From assembly GCA_016212855.1 (NCBI GenBank), contig JACRDP010000014.1, forward strand, positions 33,653 through 97,652: DNA of 64,000 nucleotides, given 5' to 3'. The position numbers were made by a program, and so were the translations under genes. This document shows positions 18,746 to 26,964 of the stretch, piece after piece (position 1 is the stretch's first letter; every line of letters begins with the position of its first letter). Below the pieces are notes generated by a model. The model was given only the letters and a program-made list of their open reading frames with translations, did not search any database and was not told the DNA's origin. Source of the DNA: Elusimicrobiota bacterium. Its GTDB lineage: Bacteria; Elusimicrobiota; Elusimicrobia; UBA1565; UBA9628.

Positions 18746-20808
18746 AACCTCCGAAAAAAACCGATTTCCTCCTCGATATCCATACCGAGCCCTTCCCCGC
18801 GCGCTTCGTCCCCCCCGCGCTCGATCAGCTCAAGCTCAACGCCCAAAAATGGCTCGAGGGCAAGATCGAGCACGGCGAGATCGAGACGTCCGGTACGATG
18901 CGCCACCTCATCCTGACGGTCAAGGGCATCGCTGCGAAAGGCTCGGACAAGTCCGAGCGCTTCAAGGGCCCGAAAGAAGGCGCCCCGGCCCTGGCCGTCG
19001 AGGGCTTCGCCCGGAAGTACGGATTATCGCCGGCCGACTTGGTCGCCTCCGAAGGCATTCTCTACGCCGAAGTCCACAGCAAGGGCGAGCCCGCCGCGGC
19101 TCTGTTCGCGGCGATGATCCCCGAGCTCATGAAGTCCCTCCAATTCCCCAAGTTCATGACCTGGGAAGAAACCGGCTTCAAATTCGGCCGCCCTCTGCGC
19201 GCGATCACCGCGATTCTCGGCGACAAGGTCGTGCCCGTTTCGCTGGCCGGCATCAAATCCGGCCGCTCGGTGTACGGCCACCCCGTCCTGGCCAAGGCTC
19301 CCTCCATCCTCAAAGACATTTCCAAGCACGCGGCCATTCTCCGCCAAGGCCTCGTCCTCTCCGACCCGGCGCAACGGCGCGCCTATCTTCTGAAAGCTCT
19401 CGAGCAGGCGACGAAGTCCACCGGCGGCAAGACCGAAGCCGACGAAGCTCTTATCGACGAGACCGTGTTCATGGTCGAGCATCCCGTCCCGGTGCTCGGC
19501 AAGCTGCGCGATTCGCACATGAAGCTCCCTGCCGAGCTCCTCAAGCTCGTGATGAAAAAACAGCTCAAGTTTTTCCCCGTCGTCACGAAAGACGGCCTCC
19601 TCCACCCCTTCTTCGTGGGCGTGCGCGACGGCCTCTCCTCCGGCAACGAGCTGGTGCGCGAAGGCTATCAGCGCGTGCTCGAGGCCCGCTTCAACGACGC
19701 CGCCTTCTTCGTCGGCCGCGACTCCGCGACCACCTTAGAAAGCCAATTGCCCAAGCTCGAGCGCGTCACCTATCAGAAAGCTCTCGGCTCCATGTCTCAG
19801 AAAGCCGCACGTGTCGAGGAGCTCGCCGCCTGGATCGGCGAGCGCCTGCGCCAGACCGCGCCCGTCGACGAGCAGGCCGTCCGCCGCGCCTCCAAGCTCG
19901 TCTATGCCGACCTCGTCACCGACGTCGTGAAAGAATTCCCCGAACTTCAGGGCCACATGGGCGGCGTGTACGCCCGCAAGGACGGTGAATCCGAAAAAGT
20001 CGCGCTCGCCATCGAGCAGTTCTACTACCCCGTCGCCGCCAAGTCCCCCGCCCCGGCCACCGCCGAGGCCGCGGTCGTCTCCCTCGCGGGTAAGCTCGAC
20101 AGTCTCGCCGGCTGCTTCGCCGCGGGCCTCATCCCCACCGGCTCCGCCGATCCGTTCGCTCTGCGTCGCCCGGCGCTGGGCCTCATCCGCATCGTCCTCG
20201 AAAAACAGCTTCCGCTCGACCTCGACGAGGCCGTCGCCCGCGCGCTTTCTCTCCAGCCCGTCGCGGTTCCCGAACCCGCCAAGCTCGCGGCCACGCTCAG
20301 CGACTTCATCTGGGGCCGCGCGCAATCCTTGTTCGAAGACATGAAGTACGCCGTCGACGAGGTCCGCTCCGTCCGCGCCGGCGCGCTCAAGAACTTTCCC
20401 AACGCCTTCCTTCGCCTGGCGGCATTGCGCGCGGTGCGGCGTGACCCCTCCTTCGAGCCTTTGGCGGCCGCCTTCAAGCGCGCCTCCAACATCCTCAAGC
20501 AGGCCAAGTCCGGAGACGGCGTCGCCTGCGACCGGGCGCTGCTGCGCGACCAGGCCGACTACGACCTCTACGACGCGCTCGTCGCCGCCGAAGGCGCCGC
20601 CAACGACCGCATCGTGCGCGGCGACTTCGAAGGAGGCCTCAAGAGCCTCGTCGGCGTGAAGCCGCACCTCGACACCTTCTTCGACAAGGTCATGGTCATG
20701 GTCGAGGACGAATCTTTGAAATCGCAACGCATCGCGCTCCTCTCCAAGCTCGTCCGCGCGTTCCGCCGCGTCGCCGATCTCTCCGAGATCCAGACCGCCG
20801 CCTCGTGA
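18742..20808 (+). CDS. glyS: Glycyl-tRNA synthetase beta subunit
   Basis: 688 residues, family length. It supplies the tRNA-binding part of glycyl-tRNA synthetase. Conserved segments include [20 protein letters not shown] at the N-terminus, [40 protein letters not shown] and the [14 protein letters not shown] motif of the HD-like core. The start overlaps the glyQ stop. Its own stop overlaps the GTG of the following lipoprotein gene. Confidence 0.97.
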   Translation: MKPPKKTDFLLDIHTEPFPARFVPPALDQLKLNAQKWLEGKIEHGEIETSGTMRHLILTVKGIAAKGSDKSERFKGPKEGAPALAVEGFARKYGLSPADLVASEGILYAEVHSKGEPAAALFAAMIPELMKSLQFPKFMTWEETGFKFGRPLRAITAILGDKVVPVSLAGIKSGRSVYGHPVLAKAPSILKDISKHAAILRQGLVLSDPAQRRAYLLKALEQATKSTGGKTEADEALIDETVFMVEHPVPVLGKLRDSHMKLPAELLKLVMKKQLKFFPVVTKDGLLHPFFVGVRDGLSSGNELVREGYQRVLEARFNDAAFFVGRDSATTLESQLPKLERVTYQKALGSMSQKAARVEELAAWIGERLRQTAPVDEQAVRRASKLVYADLVTDVVKEFPELQGHMGGVYARKDGESEKVALAIEQFYYPVAAKSPAPATAEAAVVSLAGKLDSLAGCFAAGLIPTGSADPFALRRPALGLIRIVLEKQLPLDLDEAVARALSLQPVAVPEPAKLAATLSDFIWGRAQSLFEDMKYAVDEVRSVRAGALKNFPNAFLRLAALRAVRRDPSFEPLAAAFKRASNILKQAKSGDGVACDRALLRDQADYDLYDALVAAEGAANDRIVRGDFEGGLKSLVGVKPHLDTFFDKVMVMVEDESLKSQRIALLSKLVRAFRRVADLSEIQTAAS

Positions 20809-21227
20809 CGCGCGGCCTCTGCGCGGTCCTCCTCCTCGCGGGCTGCGCGGGGGCTCCGCCGGCGGAGATGCGCGTGATCCTCGAGCCTCCCATGTACAAC
20901 GTCGCCATGTCCTCGAAGCTCGGACTCGCGCTGACGGCGGTCGCCGAAGCTCCGCCCGGCGTCAAGGTCCGCTATCTGTGGCGCGCCGACGCGGGCTTCT
21001 TCCTCGTCCAAAAGGAATCCACGGGCGAGATCCTCAACCTCGGCCGCGAGACCAAAACCGACGACGTGAAGATCCTCTGGTCGTACGATCCCTCGGAGGC
21101 CGCCGCGCTCGAGAAGCGGCCGATCGCGATCCACTCCATCGCCGAGAACGCGAAGAACTCGCGCTCGCTCGCGCGCACCGACATGACCTTGTTCTGGGAC
21201 GGGGAAGGCGTCCGCGCCGTTCACTAG
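20805..21227 (+). CDS. Putative lipoprotein
   Basis: 140 residues with a short signal peptide ending in the lipobox LLAG-C (LCAVLLLAGCAGAPP), so it is probably lipidated at Cys15. The mature part is beta-rich with no family I recognise (KVRYLWRADAGFFLVQKEST, VKILWSYDPSEAAALE). The GTG start overlaps the glyS stop as GTGA. It ends convergent with the dioxygenase gene; their stops share CTAG (21224-21227). Confidence 0.65.
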   Translation: MTRGLCAVLLLAGCAGAPPAEMRVILEPPMYNVAMSSKLGLALTAVAEAPPGVKVRYLWRADAGFFLVQKESTGEILNLGRETKTDDVKILWSYDPSEAAALEKRPIAIHSIAENAKNSRSLARTDMTLFWDGEGVRAVH

Positions 21228-21988
21228 CCGACGATCACGCCCGTCATCGACATCGAGTTCTCGACGTTCTCATTGAAGAACGTCACCTTCTCTCCGGGAT
21301 GCTTGAGGCCGAGCGTATAGAGCAACGGAACGTAATGCTCGGGACCGTGGATCGAGAGCGCGGCGTCGGGACGGGCTTCGTAATCGGCGATCCCCTCGAA
21401 ATCCCCGGCGACGATCATCCTCTTGATCAGCGCGTCGAACCGCGCGGCCCAGTCGTAAGGCTCCCTTCGGCGCGGATCGTAGAAGCCCAGGTTATGCACG
21501 ATGTTCCCGCTCGCGACGACGAGCACGCCCTCCTCGCGCAGCGCGGCCAGCTTCCGCGCCAGCGCCAGGTGGCCGGCCCCGGTGCGGGCCCTGTCGAGGC
21601 TCAGCTGCACGACCGGCACGTTCGCGTCCGGGTACATCCCGGCGAGCACGCTCCACGCTCCGTGATCGAGACCGCGCTGGCCGTCGAGCGCGACTTGCTC
21701 GAGCCGGAGCAAGGCCGTGACCGTGCGCGCGAGCTCGGGCTCGCCGGGCGCGGGGTAGCGGAACTCCTGGAGCGCTTTCGGGAAACCGCCGAAATCGTGG
21801 ATCGTCTCGGGCGCCTGTGATTCCGTGACAGCGAGCCCCTCGGTCTCCCAATGCGCCGAGACGCAAAGGATCGCCTCGGGCTTAGGCAGTTCGCGTCCGA
21901 GCCGGGCCCACTCCCGCCGGTACGGGGTGTCCTCGATCGCGTTCATCGGCGAGCCGTGACCGATAAATACGGCGGGCATCAGTTCCAT
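21224..21988 (-). CDS. ygiD: DODA-type extradiol aromatic ring-opening dioxygenase (LigB family, YgiD-like)
   Basis: 254 residues. The N-terminal MPAVFIGHGSPMNAIED, LCVSAHWETEGLAV, GLDHGAWSVLAGMYPDANVP and the C-terminal HGPEHYVPLLYTLGL are the conserved blocks of class III extradiol dioxygenases of the 4,5-DOPA dioxygenase group, with the metal-binding histidines at GHG, AHW and DHG. The physiological substrate in bacteria is unclear. The start at 21988 has the extended -10 TGC-TAGTGT ending 7 nt upstream; a second ATG three codons in is possible. It borders the cassette island. Confidence 0.85.
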   Translation of the reverse strand: MELMPAVFIGHGSPMNAIEDTPYRREWARLGRELPKPEAILCVSAHWETEGLAVTESQAPETIHDFGGFPKALQEFRYPAPGEPELARTVTALLRLEQVALDGQRGLDHGAWSVLAGMYPDANVPVVQLSLDRARTGAGHLALARKLAALREEGVLVVASGNIVHNLGFYDPRRREPYDWAARFDALIKRMIVAGDFEGIADYEARPDAALSIHGPEHYVPLLYTLGLKHPGEKVTFFNENVENSMSMTGVIVG

Positions 21989-22029
21989 GGCAAAGACACT
22001 AGCAGAAACCGTCGTTTATTATCGCGGCA

Positions 22030-22108
22030 CCTTAACGCCGCGCTGTGCCGCGCGCGCTATTGAAACTCCATAAAGAAAGCGCGCGTCGGCAGAAGCGCGA
22101 AGTTAGCC
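22030..22108 (-). repeat. Integron attC recombination site (attC-1)
   Basis: Read on the minus strand it begins GGCTAAC (22102-22108) and ends GTTAAGG (22030-22036), matching the outer core boxes of attC. Between them lie imperfect arms (22034-22058 and 22078-22104) that pair as AAC..CGCGCT..TGCCG..CGCGCGCT, with one extra unpaired A and a mismatch at the arm spacer; extrahelical bases of this kind are the attC hallmark. A 19-nt AT-rich loop separates the arms. It lies 31 nt after the stop of the 201-residue cassette gene, the expected position. Confidence 0.75.
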
Positions 22109-22139
22109 ATCGCTAATTGCGGCATGTCCACGAGCGGGA

Positions 22140-22745
22140 TTATCGAGCCGATGCTACAACTGCGGGCTTCCTAGTTTTCAGCCAAACCCAAACGGCAAGT
22201 ACGAGGTAATAAGGCAACAGCCCTACGACAGATAGAAACACCATGAAATCTCGGAGCCTGTATTTATCCTCACCAATCCCCAGGCCATATAGGACTGATT
22301 CATCCAGCCGATTTGCAGTAGCAGTGGAAAGGGCACTGCCATTCCAAACATAAACCTGCCTCACCCCATCGTCATCTATCTCATCACAGTAAAGCAAACG
22401 CGGAGTGATCCCCTGATCGGCGATCAGTGCTATATGTGTTTTTAAGCTGCCATCTGTGTGCTGATAGGGTAGGCGCAATATTTCCTTCACGCCATCTTCT
22501 ATAACTATGCTGTTTGCTGGGACAGTGCCGTGTTCCGGCCATTTCCGGATTGTCTCTTTCTTTCCGTCCCCATTGAAATCGGCGACTGCAATTCTGTTAT
22601 TGAAATCTGAATGCTCCACATTCAATTCATACCGACTAGCTAAATCAAATGCCTTCGTATAGGGATGATATATCCCCGCCCAAATTCCCATCGGACCTAA
22701 CGCCAAAAAAAATACTTTTGCTCGAAACTTCGCATCAATATTCAT
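22140..22745 (-). CDS. Cassette-borne membrane protein with an FG-GAP/VCBS-like repeat
   Basis: 201 residues: hydrophobic segments near the N-terminus (about 9-25) and C-terminus (about 168-190), with a soluble domain between. IAVADFNGDGKKETI is a calcium-binding FG-GAP/VCBS-type repeat; the rest (LLYCDEIDDDGVRQVYVWNG) is similar in style. The gene is much more AT-rich than its surroundings and is followed by an attC site and preceded by another. It therefore looks like a mobile integron cassette rather than a core gene. Function unknown. Confidence 0.7.
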   Translation of the reverse strand: MNIDAKFRAKVFFLALGPMGIWAGIYHPYTKAFDLASRYELNVEHSDFNNRIAVADFNGDGKKETIRKWPEHGTVPANSIVIEDGVKEILRLPYQHTDGSLKTHIALIADQGITPRLLYCDEIDDDGVRQVYVWNGSALSTATANRLDESVLYGLGIGEDKYRLRDFMVFLSVVGLLPYYLVLAVWVWLKTRKPAVVASAR

Positions 22746-22796
22746 GGGGCCACCTTTTTATGGGTGCGACTACGATTCGTTTATGCGAGATGGTAT

Positions 22797-22877
22797 GGCT
22801 AACGCAGGGGCTGACCAGCGGCGGCTTCAACAGTCCAACCAAACGAGGCCGCCGGCTGGTCTAGCCAATGGTTAGCG
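22797..22877 (-). repeat. Integron attC recombination site (attC-2)
   Basis: On the minus strand it begins CGCTAAC (22871-22877) and ends GTTAGCC (22797-22803). The inner arms (22801-22825 and 22848-22873) pair as GGCT.GACCAGC.GGCGGC, with extra unpaired A and C on one side, the asymmetry expected of attC. The loop is 22 nt. The brnA stop codon lies inside the first core box (22872-22874), so the site directly follows the gene, as in integron cassettes. Confidence 0.8.
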
Positions 22878-23120
22878 TGCGACTGCTACCTGCGACTTGT
22901 GAAGACCGTCCAGAATGAACATGCGCATCAGAACCTGGTAGGGAACGCCGCGCCACTCAGCGAGTGCCTTCAACTCGTTGATGGTGCTTTCCTCGAGAGC
23001 GATGCTTGTGGGCAGTTTGCGGCTCTTCTTCAGCCGTTTGGCGGCCGCAAGGATCTTCTTCCGCTCGAATGCGGAAGTGCTTGCGTATGCCTTTTCAGAT
23101 TTCGCGTAGATAGGCTTCAT
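22872..23120 (-). CDS. brnA: Antitoxin BrnA (CopG/ribbon-helix-helix type)
   Basis: 82 residues, small and basic. The C-terminal half (LPTSIALEESTINELKALAE followed by WRGVPYQVLMRMFI) is a ribbon-helix-helix DNA-binding pattern of BrnA/CopG antitoxins. It neutralises BrnT and should repress the operon. The start at 23120 has GAGAGAG upstream and lies inside the end of brnT (26-bp overlap), as in typical brnTA pairs. AT-richer than the chromosome around it; its stop overlaps attC-2. Confidence 0.85.
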   Translation of the reverse strand: MKPIYAKSEKAYASTSAFERKKILAAAKRLKKSRKLPTSIALEESTINELKALAEWRGVPYQVLMRMFILDGLHKSQVAVAR

Positions 23121-23439
23121 AGAGTTCTCTCTCCTTCTTGTGAGCGGGTCGGGCGCTAATGGGTCTGACTTTACCGTCTCTGAGGGTGAAAACCACGTGC
23201 AATATCCGGCCTTCTGTAGTCGTTCCAACGATTCCCAGGCGCTCCTCATGGACGACTGGGCTTACCTGAACACCCAGAGGTGCCGCCTGACCTAATGTGA
23301 AGACTTCCTCCGCCTCTTCCGTTCGGACTGAGTGCTTTGCGGCGCTCTTCGTTCGGTTGCCCTCGTCCCAATCGAATTCGAAGTGCGAATTCTCCTGGAG
23401 CCAGAGTAGAAGCCACTCGACGAATTTAAACTTAGCCAT
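23095..23439 (-). CDS. brnT: Toxin BrnT
   Basis: 114 residues. The BrnT signature FDWDEGNRTKSAAKHSVRTE, then EEAEEVFTLGQAA and the C-terminal VFTLRDGKVRPISARPAHKK and ERELYE are all present. BrnT is a RelE-fold ribonuclease that inhibits translation until bound by BrnA. About 18 residues at the N-terminus (MAKFKFVEWLLLWLQENS) extend beyond the usual start. An inverted-repeat operator lies 9-27 nt upstream (23448-23466). The gene opens the second integron cassette. Confidence 0.9.
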   Translation of the reverse strand: MAKFKFVEWLLLWLQENSHFEFDWDEGNRTKSAAKHSVRTEEAEEVFTLGQAAPLGVQVSPVVHEERLGIVGTTTEGRILHVVFTLRDGKVRPISARPAHKKERELYEAYLREI

Positions 23440-23447
23440 TCAGATAG

Positions 23448-23466
23448 TATAGTGTAGCACACTATA
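23448..23466. promoter_or_regulatory. brnTA operator
   Basis: A perfect inverted repeat TATAGTGT-AGC-ACACTATA immediately before brnT. It contains TATAGT/TATACT-like -10 sequences, so a repressor bound here would block the promoter. Autorepression by the BrnTA complex is known for the family; assignment of this site is inference. Confidence 0.65.
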
Positions 23467-23498
23467 TAAGTTCTTTCCAGGGGTAATGCTGAGTGGCA

Positions 23499-23642
23499 CG
23501 CTAACTTGTGAGTATGCTGGTCAGCCTAGTATGCCGACTAGTTCGGTCCGCATTTACGAATTATAGAGTGAAAATTAGGGTTTCGTCAGGTTGTGGACAA
23601 ATATTAATCCGACAAACACTGGTCAGCCTATCACGTCGGGGG
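23499..23642 (-). other. Proximal boundary of the cassette array, with promoter and direct repeats
   Basis: No gene fits in this AT-rich spacer after nadE. On the minus strand it ends in GTTAGCG (23499-23505), the core box marking the 5' edge of the brnTA cassette. A promoter CTGACG (23584-23589), 18-nt spacer, TATAAT (23560-23565) points into the cassettes, as an integron Pc promoter would. A 12-bp direct repeat CTGGTCAGCCTA occurs at 23517-23528 and 23619-23630. It could be a decayed attI; no integrase gene is present in the window. Confidence 0.5.
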
Positions 23643-25298
23643 CTACAGCCCGGCGCGGACGCGCCAGCCGGCCTTCGCGATGGGCATACGCCTCCCCACC
23701 CCGAACGCCTTGGAACTGATCTTGATGGACGGCGGCGCCTGGCGGCGCTTGAACTCGCTCCAATCCATCCGGTCGAGCAAGGTCTCGGCCACGGCGCGGT
23801 CGCCGACGGCGCGCGCGACCTTGCCCGGCTCCAGACGCGACTGCACCCAGGCCTCGAGCGCGTCGTCCACCTGATCGTACGGCGGCAGATCGTCCTGGTC
23901 TTTTTGATCGGGCTTGAGCTCGGCCGACGGGGGCTTTAAAATCGAGTTGGAGGGAATGATCTCGTGGCCGGCGTTGAGCCAGTCCGCGAGCTCGTAGACG
24001 AGGCGTTTGGGCGCGTCGGCCAGAGGCGCCAGCGCGCCGCACATGTCACCGTACAAGGTGCAGTAGCCGACGGCGAGCTCGCTCTTGTTTCCCGTCGTGA
24101 GGACGAAGCCGCGATGCGACTTGTTCGCGAGGCCCATCAAGATGACTCCGCGCGCGCGGGCCTGCAGGTTCTGCTCGGCCAAATCCGGAGCGCCCTTCCC
24201 CCACTTCTCGCCGAGAGTCTGCAGAAGCGCCTGCTGGACGCCGTTGATCGGCGCGTCGATGAGCTCGATTCCGAGATTCGCGGCGAGGACGCGAGCGTCG
24301 TCGATGCTGCCCTTCGACGAGTACGCGGACGGCATGGATACGCCGGCGACGCGCTGCGGGCCGAGGGCGCGGACCGCGAGCGCGGCGACGACGGCGGAAT
24401 CGATGCCGCCGGAGAGGCCGATGAAGGCTTTCTGCAGGCCGCACTTGAGCGCGAAGTCCTTGATGCCGAGCGTGAGAATCTCGCCGACCTGGCCGACGGG
24501 CGAAGGTTCGGGCGCCAACGAAGCGCCCTCCCAGTTGGACGAGTCGATGACGAGCAGGTCCGAGGCCGCGAAGGCCGCGCGCGCGCGGATCTTGCCCTTC
24601 GCGTCGTAGGCGAGGCTGCCGCCGTCGAAGACGATCTCGTCGTTGCCGCCGACCGCGTTGCAGTAGAAAAGGGGTTTCTTGAGCCGTTTCGCGTGGTCGG
24701 CAAGCAGCTTCTTGCGCACTTCCGTTTTTCCGCGGAGAAACGGCGAAGCCGATAGATTGAGGAGGATGTGAGCGCCGGCCTTGGCTTGCGCGGCGACGGG
24801 GTCAGCGCTGTAAAGGCGACGCGAAGTGGACGGATCCTTCGCCCAGGCGTCCTCGCAGATCGTGATCCCGAGTTTGAGGCCCCCGAACGACACCGGCTTG
24901 TTCTCGGACGCGGGCTCGAAATAGCGGGCCTCATCAAAGACGTCATACGTCGGAAGGAGGGTCTTGTGCCGGATCGCGACGACCTTGCCGTTGTGGAGGA
25001 GGGCCGCGGAGTTGCGCACCGGCTTGCCGATTTTATTTTTACTGCGCGAGACGAAGCCCACGAGGGCCGCGGTGCCGCGGACTTTTTTAGCGAGCGCGTT
25101 CAGCGCCTTCTCGTTGGCCTCGGCGAAGCCGGGCTCTTCCCAAAGGTCGAGGGCCGGATAGCCGCCGAGGGATTGTTCGGGGAACACCGCGAGGGCGGCG
25201 CCGCGGCGCGACGCTTCATCGAGCGCCGAAAGTATTTTTTCGGAGTTGCCGCGCAGGTCGCCGACCGTGGCGTCGATCTGCGCGAGGGCGATCTTCAC
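23643..25298 (-). CDS. nadE: Glutamine-dependent NAD+ synthetase
   Basis: 551 residues, two domains. The N-terminal nitrilase-type amidase (MKIALAQIDATVGDLRGNSE, FPEQSLGGYP, catalytic Cys in GITICEDAW) releases ammonia from glutamine; the C-terminal synthetase has the ATP loop IGLSGGIDSAVVAALAV and TTGNKSELAVGYCTLYGDMC. It makes NAD+ from deamido-NAD+, the last step of NAD synthesis. The GTG at 25298 overlaps the upstream gene's stop as GTGA. The cassette island lies just after its stop. Confidence 0.97.
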   Translation of the reverse strand: MKIALAQIDATVGDLRGNSEKILSALDEASRRGAALAVFPEQSLGGYPALDLWEEPGFAEANEKALNALAKKVRGTAALVGFVSRSKNKIGKPVRNSAALLHNGKVVAIRHKTLLPTYDVFDEARYFEPASENKPVSFGGLKLGITICEDAWAKDPSTSRRLYSADPVAAQAKAGAHILLNLSASPFLRGKTEVRKKLLADHAKRLKKPLFYCNAVGGNDEIVFDGGSLAYDAKGKIRARAAFAASDLLVIDSSNWEGASLAPEPSPVGQVGEILTLGIKDFALKCGLQKAFIGLSGGIDSAVVAALAVRALGPQRVAGVSMPSAYSSKGSIDDARVLAANLGIELIDAPINGVQQALLQTLGEKWGKGAPDLAEQNLQARARGVILMGLANKSHRGFVLTTGNKSELAVGYCTLYGDMCGALAPLADAPKRLVYELADWLNAGHEIIPSNSILKPPSAELKPDQKDQDDLPPYDQVDDALEAWVQSRLEPGKVARAVGDRAVAETLLDRMDWSEFKRRQAPPSIKISSKAFGVGRRMPIAKAGWRVRAGL

Positions 25299-25726
25299 GC
25301 GCCCGCCGTGGCGCAGGCGCGGGCGAAGACGGCCCCGGCGCCCATGAAGGCCTGATCGATGGCGTGCTCGACGGCGGCGCGCGCCGGTTCGCCCGCCATG
25401 GTGGCGACCGGGGCGATGCCTTCCATGGCCCAGGTCATCATCTCGGCCGGGTCCTGGTGGGTCTCGTTGGCGACGGCGCTCATCTGGGAGAGGATCGCGA
25501 CGGCGGCGGGCGCCAGGTCGCGGCCGGCGATGAGCATGCCCGACATCAAGCCGCGGCAGACGGCGGTGACGCTGATGCGGGGAGACTGGCGGGCCAAGGT
25601 GCCGGTGACCGCCTGGGTCACGATCTTGCGCGCGACCTGGCCGGCGCCTTCGGCGACGTCCGCGACCTTCTCGAAGCGCTCGATGACGATCTGCTGAGCG
25701 AGCTTTTCAAGGTTGAAATCGTCCAT
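25295..25726 (-). CDS. Hypothetical soluble helical protein
   Basis: 143 residues, helical, with no signal peptide: MDDFNLEKLAQQIVIERFEK, then an Ala/Gly/Met-rich body. I do not recognise a family. It overlaps nadE by GTGA and so is cotranscribed. A TATAAT box (25738-25743) lies 11 nt before its start, with CCTCCT between, and divides it from the divergent lipoprotein gene at 25783. Confidence 0.55.
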   Translation of the reverse strand: MDDFNLEKLAQQIVIERFEKVADVAEGAGQVARKIVTQAVTGTLARQSPRISVTAVCRGLMSGMLIAGRDLAPAAVAILSQMSAVANETHQDPAEMMTWAMEGIAPVATMAGEPARAAVEHAIDQAFMGAGAVFARACATAGA

Positions 25727-25782
25727 AGGAGGACGTGATTATACCATTGCGCGAGAGAGCTTCCGGTGATACACTCACGCTC

Positions 25783-26964
25783 GTGAAGCGCATGATTCCG
25801 GCGATCGCGATCGCGTTGTCCGGCTGCGTGACGACGTCCCGCCCCCCCGCCCAGGCGTCGTCGTTGGAGCAGGGGATGCTGGTGGCGCGCGTTCAGACGC
25901 ACGGCGCGCTGTTTCGCAAATCGACGAAGCAGGCGGATCTGGCGACCTTGGTGATGCTCGACGCGATGGGCGCCCCCATCCCGGGCCTGGCCGCCCGTTC
26001 CGGCTCGGCCGCCGAGGGCTATGTCGTTTTTTACGATCTCCCGCCGGGACGCTACGCCCTGCGCTCGGCGTCGTTTCCCGCGCGCGGCGTGCGCTACCGG
26101 GTGGACGCTCCGCTTGACGGCGAGTTCAAGCGCTCGGTGGTGCTGAGGCCCGGAAGCTCGGCGTATCTCGGCGACCTCGCCTTCGACACGCGCTGGCCCG
26201 AGTTCGCCGACGGCGCGATCCGCGCGGGGCGGATCATCCTGCATTGGCTGACGCCTTGGATGAAGCGGCCGGTGCTGACGCGCGACTCGCCCCTGCGCGG
26301 TTACGAGGCGGGGCCGGCCGAGGAGACGCGGGCCTTGCTCGCCGTGCGGCAGTCTTTGACCGGCACGCAGTGGCGCCGGCTGGCGGACAAGCGCCTGCGC
26401 GAGCTGAGCGCGGCCGAGCCGGTGAAGGAGGAAGGGAAGTTGAGGAGCAAGCCGCTGGCGCTGCGCGAAGAGCCGATTTTTTCCTGGCGGGACACGCTGA
26501 AATGGGGCGAGCCGCTTCGCGCGCCCGAAGGGCTGGCGTGGAAGCGGCCCGAGGGCGAGGCCCGGATCGTGGTGTTCTTCACGACGGCGTCGGCCAAGGG
26601 GTTCAAGGGCTGGGACGCGGCGGTCGCGGAGATGAGGCGCACGGCGGCGGGAAGCGTCGAGGACAGCTCGACCGTGTACGAGGTGCAGGTCGCGACGCGC
26701 CCCGGGCTCGCCGCGCGCGCGACGAAGTATATTTATCCCGACGGCAAGCTGGTGGGCAGCGAGACCAAGGTGCTGGTGACCGAGACGATCTTGGTGCCCG
26801 ACGGCTACGGGCTGTACACCGCGCGCCTGCGCGCGACGCGCGCGGAGTTCGACGCGGTCCTGCCCGCGTACCGGGAGTTTTTGCTCCAGCTCGTGCTCGG
26901 GCCGCCCAAGCCCAAGCCCCCGCCCAAGCAGGAGTCCGTGCTGCCGTTCACGGGAATTCCATGA
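25783..26964 (+). CDS. Large putative lipoprotein
   Basis: 393 residues. The N-terminus VKRMIPAIAIALSGC has a lipobox (ALSG-C), so the mature protein is probably membrane-anchored by lipid. A beta-rich segment at about 30-130 (YVVFYDLPPGRYALRSASFP) looks like a small carboxypeptidase-regulatory-like sandwich. The rest is unrecognised and ends in a Pro/Lys tail. The start used is GTG 25783, 7 nt after the extended -10 TGA-TACACT (25767-25775); an ATG lies three codons later. It is coupled to the PilZ gene by ATGA. Confidence 0.65.
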   Translation: MKRMIPAIAIALSGCVTTSRPPAQASSLEQGMLVARVQTHGALFRKSTKQADLATLVMLDAMGAPIPGLAARSGSAAEGYVVFYDLPPGRYALRSASFPARGVRYRVDAPLDGEFKRSVVLRPGSSAYLGDLAFDTRWPEFADGAIRAGRIILHWLTPWMKRPVLTRDSPLRGYEAGPAEETRALLAVRQSLTGTQWRRLADKRLRELSAAEPVKEEGKLRSKPLALREEPIFSWRDTLKWGEPLRAPEGLAWKRPEGEARIVVFFTTASAKGFKGWDAAVAEMRRTAAGSVEDSSTVYEVQVATRPGLAARATKYIYPDGKLVGSETKVLVTETILVPDGYGLYTARLRATRAEFDAVLPAYREFLLQLVLGPPKPKPPPKQESVLPFTGIP

